A DNA stretch of 64,000 nucleotides, taken from NCBI GenBank assembly GCA_029933365.1, contig JAOZOH010000002.1, positions 14,224 to 78,223 on the forward strand, given 5' to 3'. The notes under the pieces were generated by a model. That model saw only the letters and a list, made by a program, of their open reading frames with translations, had not been told where the DNA came from and did no database searches. Shown one piece after another: positions 58,248 to 64,000 of the stretch (position 1 is the stretch's first letter; the number at the start of each line of letters is the position of its first letter). The stretch is from Desulfuromusa sp. (GTDB lineage Bacteria > Desulfobacterota > Desulfuromonadia > Desulfuromonadales > Geopsychrobacteraceae). Made by a program: the position numbers and the translations under genes.

Positions 58248-59157
58248 GGGCGGTGTCGAAATTGATCTTTTCGATAATCTCACCCGACAAGGTACTATTG
58301 GCTGATAAATTGTAAATATTGACCCCTTTGTCCTCTGCCGCTTGGCGCCCCAGTTCAAAACAAACTTTGATATACGGATTATAGACCGGCAGAAAGTCCG
58401 GGGCAATATTGTGGCTGTACTTGCTGTCGAAATAGGTTTTTCCTGTCCCGCCCAGATCCATCCCGATCAGATATGTGTATTGATAACCAAGGGCTACAGC
58501 CAATTGAGTAGCCCATACTGCGACGGTTTTGGAAGAAAAGAAACCAAGTTCGGCATTGGTGCTGAAGCCGATAGTCCCTCGTGCACGGTTATGATCCGGT
58601 GATAGATAGATATCAATGTGATTGTGGTAGATATCATAAAATTGCTTGGCAGATAAACGCGGCTTATCGTAATGCTTATCAACTGATTCGATCAGGTAAA
58701 TATTATCATGCTGTTGCAATAATTCTGGGTTACGCTCACATAGATGTGAAATGCCAGAAAATGGGAAAAAACATTTGGCCCCAGACTTGATGGATTGCTC
58801 AACAAATTCCCAGCACACATCAAATACCCGGTGATCAGCAATGACGCAATGGGTGGGGATCACATCGGCCTGAATAAATCTTTTTATTGAACCATTGAGG
58901 CTGATACTATGGTGAGGTGGTATCCGTCTTAAATCGATATCTTTAAGTGACGGTCCGGCAGCAATGATAAATGCACTAGTATTCTCTGGCGCTTTAATTG
59001 ATGTCGCTGAACGAACCACGCTCAACTTCGCACCACGCCAGATGACCTGATGGCCAGCATCGGTACGAACCATTTTAAATTGTGGATGACAGGTGTCAAG
59101 GTGTTTCCAGTTTCTTGTAAGCAAGGCGCGGCGCAGCTTACGTTGCCATTTTTTCAT
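58231..59157 (-). CDS. DUF115-like protein (MptE/sialyltransferase-like fold)
   Basis: 308 residues. The core has the pattern AFIIAAGPSLKDIDLRRIPP, then SLNGSIKRFIQADVIPTHCVIAD and GYQYTYLIGMDLGGTGKTYF, resembling DUF115 / MAF-flag10-type proteins and distantly the CST-I sialyltransferases. Members attach or handle sugars or pterins; the exact reaction is unknown here. GAGGAAATC lies 4 bases before the ATG. Placed in an LPS cluster, a role in a surface glycan is likely, but that is inference. Confidence 0.65.
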   Translation of the reverse strand: MKKWQRKLRRALLTRNWKHLDTCHPQFKMVRTDAGHQVIWRGAKLSVVRSATSIKAPENTSAFIIAAGPSLKDIDLRRIPPHHSISLNGSIKRFIQADVIPTHCVIADHRVFDVCWEFVEQSIKSGAKCFFPFSGISHLCERNPELLQQHDNIYLIESVDKHYDKPRLSAKQFYDIYHNHIDIYLSPDHNRARGTIGFSTNAELGFFSSKTVAVWATQLAVALGYQYTYLIGMDLGGTGKTYFDSKYSHNIAPDFLPVYNPYIKVCFELGRQAAEDKGVNIYNLSANSTLSGEIIEKINFDTALTLTN

Positions 59158-59180
59158 GATTTCCTCGCCAAATAAGTACC

Positions 59181-59212
59181 ATTATGTTTGATTCCCAGGG
59201 AGTTGCTGTCAA
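59181..59212 (-). promoter_or_regulatory. Possible promoter for the DUF115-like gene
   Basis: On the minus strand a perfect TTGACA (59212-59207) followed after 20 bases by CATAAT (59186-59181); a 17-base spacer gives AAACAT, a poor -10. The spacing is not ideal. Confidence 0.3.
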
Positions 59213-59250
59213 GTTTTTTTGTTATCATGCGCGATGGCAACCAATGTGTA

Positions 59251-60657
59251 TTACTTTGGTAGTTTTTGGTTAAACCATTTTTGTAACTGTGGTTGAGCCT
59301 TCCAATTGGTTAGAAAACGTTCTCTGTCAATTTTATAATGGCGTAAAAAAGTACGCAGATAACGAAACTCCCGCATGGCATCCAAATCGATTACATAAGG
59401 CTGGTTTTTGTGAACCAGAAAGTTTGTCGCTTTGCAATCCCCATGGTGGATGCCGATACTATGTAGTAATGAAAAAAGCAAAACAAACTGCCTAGCGGTC
59501 TTACTATTAGTGCTCTCCTTCGTTGGTTGTTGACTGAGCATATCAGTGGCATCTGGTGCATCGATGTGTTCACACACATAGTATGCCCCCCAACGTAAAG
59601 GGCCCAAGCGTTTTTCAATCACCGCGATTGCTCGTGGTGTAGCAATCCCGGAAATGGTCAGACGGTGAGAATTTCCCCAAGAGACCCAGGCACGGCTGGG
59701 GCGCAGACAGCGTTTTAACCCATGCCAAAAATTTTTGATATTATATCGTTTGATAACCCAATCACCTTGTTGATGATGGATCTGCGTTACCGTGGCACTA
59801 TTGCCGTCTTTTAATATTTTACCTGCTGTAATCAGGGAGTCAGGGTCAGATAGTAGTTGCTGTATGCGTTCAGAGTTGGCATCGCGACGATAAATGGCAA
59901 CCTGGCGTTTGCTGTCACGTCGAATAAATTCACTGCAAGTTCTGTAACTTTTCTTGATATATTTGTGCCGTCGCTGCTTACGCTTTATAGCTAGCAAATC
60001 AATTAGAGGATTGAGCAGTTCGGTTAAATCGAGATGGCGTTGCCGGGCGTATTCTGTGAGTGCCGGTTCGATTAGATGGTCAAAAGTTGGAGTTAGCTGT
60101 GCAAAAAACAGAGCAAGGTTACCCAAGCTGGGTTCGTGGCTTAATGGCGTTCCCGCATGTTGATTGTTTATGGTATCAGCATCAATCGTGTACCAGCGCT
60201 GCTTGCTATACAAAAAGTTGTTCAGGTGCAGATCCTTTTGCCACAGACCAGCCTGATGGTGGGCTGCCTGTTCTGAGAGCAGTTGGTGCAAGAAACTGAG
60301 GCGTTGCTCGTCGTCGGTTAGTTTCTGCCAGATAGTTAGCGCTGTCTCAGCCCCAGGTAGCTGTTCAAATATCAGTACAGGTGTCTGGTCATTCAGTTGG
60401 CCAGAAAATAGCAGGGATGGTGTGGTGATATTGGTTTCCTGCAGAGCGGCAACGCCAACTTTTTCACGCTGCCAGTGACGCTTGGCACTGTGTGGGTCGA
60501 GGAACAGCTTGGCGACGACCGGTTTTCCTTGCCAGTGTCCACTACAGACCAGACGTTTTCTCGGCAGGTTGCGTAATGGCTTTTCACATACCAGTAAGGA
60601 ATCGTTCTCGCAACTAAGCTGCAGAGAGGCTGGCCAGGATGGAATATCAGTGAGCAT
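59251..60657 (-). CDS. Double-kinase LPS core kinase-like protein
   Basis: 468 residues with two kinase-like (WaaP/RIO/InaA-type) domains in tandem. The first (about 1-200) has QKDLHLNNFLY and IDADTI; the second (about 265-460) has IHHGDCKATNFLVHKNQPYVIDLDAM, so both have the HxD-type catalytic and DxD-type metal sites. The first reads WQKDLH, with Trp-Gln-Lys where His-x-Asp is expected two residues earlier, so its activity is less certain. It probably phosphorylates heptose or core sugars, as WapP/WapQ-like proteins of Pseudomonas are thought to. The ATG lacks a good ribosome site. It is minus-strand, next to the DUF115-like gene. Confidence 0.75.
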   Translation of the reverse strand: MLTDIPSWPASLQLSCENDSLLVCEKPLRNLPRKRLVCSGHWQGKPVVAKLFLDPHSAKRHWQREKVGVAALQETNITTPSLLFSGQLNDQTPVLIFEQLPGAETALTIWQKLTDDEQRLSFLHQLLSEQAAHHQAGLWQKDLHLNNFLYSKQRWYTIDADTINNQHAGTPLSHEPSLGNLALFFAQLTPTFDHLIEPALTEYARQRHLDLTELLNPLIDLLAIKRKQRRHKYIKKSYRTCSEFIRRDSKRQVAIYRRDANSERIQQLLSDPDSLITAGKILKDGNSATVTQIHHQQGDWVIKRYNIKNFWHGLKRCLRPSRAWVSWGNSHRLTISGIATPRAIAVIEKRLGPLRWGAYYVCEHIDAPDATDMLSQQPTKESTNSKTARQFVLLFSLLHSIGIHHGDCKATNFLVHKNQPYVIDLDAMREFRYLRTFLRHYKIDRERFLTNWKAQPQLQKWFNQKLPK

Positions 60658-60696
60658 GTTTATCTTATCTACCAGTGTGGGAATAAAAAAAAGATA

Positions 60697-60724
60697 TTTC
60701 TATTGAGTGAGTAAGTATTATAAT
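60697..60724 (+). promoter_or_regulatory. Candidate promoter of the 60.8-63.8 kb operon
   Basis: A perfect TATAAT at 60719-60724 with a poor -35 (TTTCTA, 60697-60702) 16 bases upstream. The leader would be about 54 nt. It lies between the divergent double-kinase gene and the 60785 gene. Confidence 0.45.
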
Positions 60725-60784
60725 GACCCGTTTTTATTGTCTGACAAACTCAGAATTGACATTCATAATAAGGGATTTAAAAAA

Positions 60785-61753
60785 ATGAAGAAACCCTATT
60801 TGCCAATCAACCTTGAAAAAATAAGCACCTATTCTTTGCTGGATCGAGATAATAAGGTAAATGTGGCGGAACATTTTGCAGCTGTTCCCACCGCCGATAG
60901 TTCTTTCAGAACATTCTACGACAGCCTGCCAAATTTGCTTGGTGCAGAATCGTTACGTGCAGTTGTCACAGCCATCATTAATGCCCACAGAAAGCAACGG
61001 CCAGTTGTGTTGGCGATGGGGGGACATGTCATTAAATGTGGCCTGCAACCAGTTTTGAAGAAATTAATCGATTCCGGGATTATTACCGCTGTGGCAATGA
61101 ACGGATCGGTTGTTATTCACGACTACGAAGTTTCGCTGGTCGGGGCAACTTCTGAAGACGTGGGGGCCGTCTTGCAATCGGGGGATTTTGGTTTTTCCCG
61201 TGAAACCGGTCAGGGGATAAATGCTGCTTTGGTTGAAGGTCAAAAGGATGGGGTTGGTTTTGGTCGCGCAGTCGGAAATGCAATTATCCGGCATGAACAT
61301 CCCTATCGAAATTCCAGCCTCCTCGCGACCTGCGTCGAAAACGATATTCCCGTTACCGTTCATGTTGCTATTGGGACTGATATTGTTCACCAGCATCCTC
61401 AGGCAGATGGAGCTGTGATCGGAGCACTTTCAATGCATGATTTCCGTTTGTTGGCCTCGGTGGTTGCTGATCTAGGCGATGGGGGGGTCTGGCTCAATGT
61501 TGGTTCGGCAGTTCTGCTACCTGAGGTTTTTCTTAAAGCATTATCCGTTGCACAGAATCTGGGTTACCAGGTTGATAATTTCACCACCGCAAATTTTGAT
61601 ATGATCCAGCACTATCGACCATTGCAGAACGTTGTCAAACGACCGACAACAGGGCAGGGTCGTGGCTACACGATTACCGGGCATCATGAAATCAATATCC
61701 CGCTACTGGCATTTGCTGTGTTGGATGGCTTGTCAAAAGAGGAACGGTCATGA
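60785..61753 (+). CDS. Conserved hypothetical protein next to hldE
   Basis: 322 residues; I do not recognise the family. VVLAMGGHVIKCGLQPVLKK looks like a Rossmann-type or deoxyhypusine-synthase-like nucleotide motif; AMNGSVVIHDYEVSLVGATS, SRETGQGINAALVEG and PVTVHVAIGTDIVHQHP follow. Many glycines, histidines and acidic residues suggest an enzyme. AAGGGA lies 9 bases before the ATG at 60785; an earlier frame start at 60707 has no site. ATGA overlap with hldE ties it to ADP-heptose or sugar-phosphate metabolism. No signal peptide or membrane span. Confidence 0.75.
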   Translation: MKKPYLPINLEKISTYSLLDRDNKVNVAEHFAAVPTADSSFRTFYDSLPNLLGAESLRAVVTAIINAHRKQRPVVLAMGGHVIKCGLQPVLKKLIDSGIITAVAMNGSVVIHDYEVSLVGATSEDVGAVLQSGDFGFSRETGQGINAALVEGQKDGVGFGRAVGNAIIRHEHPYRNSSLLATCVENDIPVTVHVAIGTDIVHQHPQADGAVIGALSMHDFRLLASVVADLGDGGVWLNVGSAVLLPEVFLKALSVAQNLGYQVDNFTTANFDMIQHYRPLQNVVKRPTTGQGRGYTITGHHEINIPLLAFAVLDGLSKEERS

Positions 61754-63222
61754 ATCGACAACAGTTGGAGCAAATTTTCACCTCAATGAAAACGGCCAGG
61801 GTGTTGGTGGTTGGTGACCTGATTCTAGATAAATATACTTGGGGCAGCGTTGACAGGATTTCACCAGAGGCTCCGGTTCAGGTGGTTGAAGTAGAGCGTG
61901 AAGAGGTGCGTCTTGGTGGTGCTGGCAATGTGGTTAATAACTTACTTTCATTGGGCTGTCAGGTTTCGCTTGCTTCGGTGGTTGGTGCTGATGCTGATGG
62001 TCGTGAGCTGCTTTCGCTATTGCAGCAAAAGGACCTTGATTTTTCCGCTATCCAGCAATTGAAGCAGCGTAAGACCAGTTGTAAAACCAGAATATTGGCA
62101 AATCGTCAGCAGATATTGCGAGTTGATCGGGAGTCTGTTGGACCAATTACAGCTGTTGAGCAGGACGAGTTGTTTGCCAAGGTTTCGACATTATTACCTG
62201 ATGTTGATGCTGTTCTCATCTCCGATTATCTCAAAGGAGTACTGGTGCCGGAGCTGTTGCAACGGATTATTATTGCGTGTCAAAAGCAACAACTGCCGGT
62301 AGTTATTGACCCTAAGGGGAAAGATTTCAGCCGTTATCGTGGTGCTACCGTTTTGACTCCTAACCGTCGTGAGGCGGAGATTGCTACCAGTACTGCAATT
62401 AGCGATGAGGGTTCTTTGCTTGAAGCGGGTGGCCAATTGTTGCGCCAATTGCAACTTGATGCTGTTGTGCTTACTCGCAGCGAAGCGGGTATGAGTCTGT
62501 TTACCGCAAATGGAGCTGTCAATCATTTTCCCACCGAGGCGCGCGAGGTATTCGATGTCTCTGGTGCTGGCGATACTGTTGTCGCTACTATTGGCGCTGC
62601 TTTAGCAGTCGGTTTGCAACTGGAAGATGCAGTTAAATTAAGCAACTTAGCTGCTGGAATTGTCGTTGGTAAACTTGGTACCTCAACTGTTGTTCCTGAC
62701 GAAATTCTCAATTTGCTCTTACGTCAAAGTGGGACAACGGAAAGTAAAATTCTCTCTTCGATCCAAATGCAGACAGCTCTGGAACCATTACGTGCTGCCG
62801 GAAAGCAAATTGTCTTTACTAATGGTTGTTTCGATCTGCTGCATGCCGGACATGTAAAGTATTTGCAACAGGCTCGTCAGCTTGGGGATTTGTTGATATT
62901 AGGGCTCAATTCTGACACGTCGATCCGCAGGCTCAAAGGGGAGAAGCGCCCTTTACTGGAGGAAACGGAACGAGCACAGATTCTTGCTGCGCTGGACTGT
63001 ATTGACTATCTGGTTATTTTCGAAGAGGACACCCCACTGGAATTATTGGCAGTTGTCCGACCAAATGTATTAGTAAAAGGTGGAGATTATCTAGCAGAGG
63101 AGGTTGTCGGCAAAGAACTGGTTGAAAGTTATGGTGGCAAGGTTGAGTTGATTCAGTTTGTCGAAGGTAAATCGACAACCAATATTATCGATACGGTGCT
63201 CAATCGGTATCGTAATGATTGA
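61750..63222 (+). CDS. hldE: Bifunctional heptose-7-phosphate kinase / heptose-1-phosphate adenylyltransferase
   Basis: 490 residues. N-terminal PfkB kinase (about 10-320): LVVGDLILDKYTWGSVDRIS, RLGGAGNVVNNL, and the anion hole DVSGAGDTVVA. C-terminal nucleotidyltransferase (about 345-490): FTNGCFDLLHAGHVKYLQQA and GEKRPLLEETERAQILAAL. It makes D,D-heptose 1,7-bisphosphate and, after GmhB, ADP-heptose. ATGA overlap with the unknown gene upstream; the gmhB start lies 8 bases inside its end. The full fusion is the common form in Gram-negative bacteria. Confidence 0.95.
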   Translation: MNRQQLEQIFTSMKTARVLVVGDLILDKYTWGSVDRISPEAPVQVVEVEREEVRLGGAGNVVNNLLSLGCQVSLASVVGADADGRELLSLLQQKDLDFSAIQQLKQRKTSCKTRILANRQQILRVDRESVGPITAVEQDELFAKVSTLLPDVDAVLISDYLKGVLVPELLQRIIIACQKQQLPVVIDPKGKDFSRYRGATVLTPNRREAEIATSTAISDEGSLLEAGGQLLRQLQLDAVVLTRSEAGMSLFTANGAVNHFPTEAREVFDVSGAGDTVVATIGAALAVGLQLEDAVKLSNLAAGIVVGKLGTSTVVPDEILNLLLRQSGTTESKILSSIQMQTALEPLRAAGKQIVFTNGCFDLLHAGHVKYLQQARQLGDLLILGLNSDTSIRRLKGEKRPLLEETERAQILAALDCIDYLVIFEEDTPLELLAVVRPNVLVKGGDYLAEEVVGKELVESYGGKVELIQFVEGKSTTNIIDTVLNRYRND

Positions 63223-63793
63223 TCAGGGGTTGCGTCCGGCAATTTTCCTCGATCGCGACGGAACTATCAATGTTGAAAAAGGGTACCTGATTCACCTGGA
63301 CGATTTTGAATTTCTACCTGGCGTACCGGAAGCCCTGAAAAAACTCCAGAATGCCGGTTTTCTGTTGGTCATTGTGACCAATCAGTCGGGAATTGCACGC
63401 GGTTATTTTAGTCTGGAGCAAGTCAACAAGTTGCATCAGTATATTATTCTTCAGCTTGAACAATTTGGAATATCTCTTGCGGGCATCTATATTTGTCCAC
63501 ATCACCCAACCTGTGGGCAGGGTGAGTATCTGCGCGATTGTGAATGTCGTAAGGGGAAACCTGGGATGCTACTTAAGGCCGCAGAAGATCTGAACATAGA
63601 TTTGCGCCACTCATTTATGATTGGTGATAAACTTGCTGATATTGAAGCTGGTTACGCAGCAGGTTGCAGTACTTATCTGGTTAAAACTGGATATGGGAAA
63701 GATTTTGAAGCAGCCGCCACAACTTATGGGGCAGAGGTAGTGAATGATCTGCCGACAGCTGCTGACAAGATTGTTGAGGTAAAAAATGACTAA
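63215..63793 (+). CDS. gmhB: D,D-heptose 1,7-bisphosphate phosphatase
   Basis: 192 residues, HAD family subclass III with zinc. Motif I IFLDRDGTINVEKGYL, the threonine region LVIVTNQSGIARGYF, the zinc-binding loop CPHHPTCGQGEYLRDCECRK, and motif IV MIGDKLADIEAGYAAG are all present. It dephosphorylates the C7 position between the two HldE steps. I take the ATG at 63215, 8 bases inside hldE; the frame's earlier start at 63158 is within hldE. Confidence 0.95.
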   Translation: MIDQGLRPAIFLDRDGTINVEKGYLIHLDDFEFLPGVPEALKKLQNAGFLLVIVTNQSGIARGYFSLEQVNKLHQYIILQLEQFGISLAGIYICPHHPTCGQGEYLRDCECRKGKPGMLLKAAEDLNIDLRHSFMIGDKLADIEAGYAAGCSTYLVKTGYGKDFEAAATTYGAEVVNDLPTAADKIVEVKND

Positions 63794-63935
63794 TTTTTTC
63801 TTTGCATTGCCATGGTGTAATGTTAGTCTTCTTTGGTGTTCATCTTGAACATGTGCGAAGGGGGCCATTCTTTGTAAGACATTTCACCTAGTTGTTCAGG
63901 TTTAATATGGACACTTCACTTATTGGGGGATTACT

Positions 63936-63971
63936 ATGAAAAAAGGCCTCCTCCGCAGAATCTGTGGGTAG
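63936..63971 (+). other. Possible 11-residue leader peptide
   Basis: ATG at 63936 after a strong GGGGGA site (spacing 5) opens a frame MKKGLLRRICG that stops at TAG 63969-63971. Its codons and the following bases fold: CCGCAG-AAT-CTGTGG with one wobble pair. It may be a leader before a gene beyond the window, or chance. The 142 bases between gmhB and it hold nothing else that I can identify. Confidence 0.3.
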
Positions 63972-64000
63972 GCGGCAGTAAAAAATAGAGCATTGCTTCC

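Noticed and set aside
1..64000. CRISPR array, tRNA genes, phage or integrase genes
   Set aside because: No direct-repeat/spacer pattern, cloverleaf or recombinase motif was seen on either strand when scanning the intergenic gaps.

Overview
The window (64 kb, moderate GC, tightly packed) looks like chromosome of a Desulfuromonadales-type bacterium (Desulfuromonas/Pelobacter/Geobacter relatives). Pointers are a 12-haem periplasmic cytochrome with an NrfD-type quinol-oxidoreductase module, a sigma-54/NtrC two-component system, a pheA-tyrA-aroA-cmk-rpsA-ihfB gene order, and a complete Gram-negative outer-membrane/LPS operon. This is inference from gene content; no 16S gene is present. I saw no tRNA, rRNA, CRISPR array, prophage or transposase gene.

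Layout. 1-3.6 kb: end of recJ, murB, then two minus-strand genes (BioD/DRTGG protein, aminotransferase). 3.8-11.1 kb: aromatic amino acid and housekeeping run pheA-tyrA-aroA-cmk-rpsA-sppA-ihfB. 11.17-11.35 kb: a 6S RNA gene on the minus strand sharing a two-way terminator with ihfB. 11.4-14.3 kb: RluA-family pseudouridine synthase, lgt, a HAD hydrolase, a small membrane protein. 14.3-19.7 kb: minus-strand operon of tetrahaem cytochrome, four-cluster Fe-S protein, NrfD membrane subunit and 12-haem cytochrome, with a sigma-54 promoter and a divergent NtrB/NtrC-like pair at 19.9-23.2 kb. 23.2-27.7 kb: a partner-switching module (RsbW-like kinase, STAS protein, and a symporter-GAF-SpoIIE phosphatase fusion). 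27.9-35.4 kb: TPR lipoprotein, LolB-like lipoprotein, a peptide-type ABC transporter (binding protein and two permeases, no ATPases) with an MshEN-domain gene inside it, and a small hypothetical. 35.5-36.9 kb: mutM and a thioesterase. 37.0-63.8 kb: a long envelope region: lysS, lolC, lolD, bamA, skp, lpxD, fabZ, lpxA, lpxB, msbA, acyltransferase, waaA, lpxK, Trm112-like, waaF, waaC, gmhA, waaG, waaP, a GT39-type transferase, two minus-strand LPS-related genes, an unrecognised conserved gene, hldE and gmhB.

How it works together. The envelope region takes acyl-UDP-GlcNAc to lipid A (lpxD, lpxA, lpxB, lpxK), adds Kdo (waaA), makes and adds heptose (gmhA, hldE, gmhB, waaC, waaF), decorates the core (waaG, waaP and a double-kinase protein), flips it (msbA) and builds the machinery for outer-membrane proteins and lipoproteins (bamA, skp, lolCD). 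lpxH/lpxI and hldD are not in the window.

The least ordinary signal is non-coding. At least five kinds of intergenic palindromic repeat are present. One 124-bp palindrome occurs twice, after the stop codons of dppC and lolC, with a compensatory base change in its stem. Another, 163 bp, sits in the 5' end of the acyltransferase gene; removing exactly the element restores an ATG-started frame overlapping the msbA stop codon.
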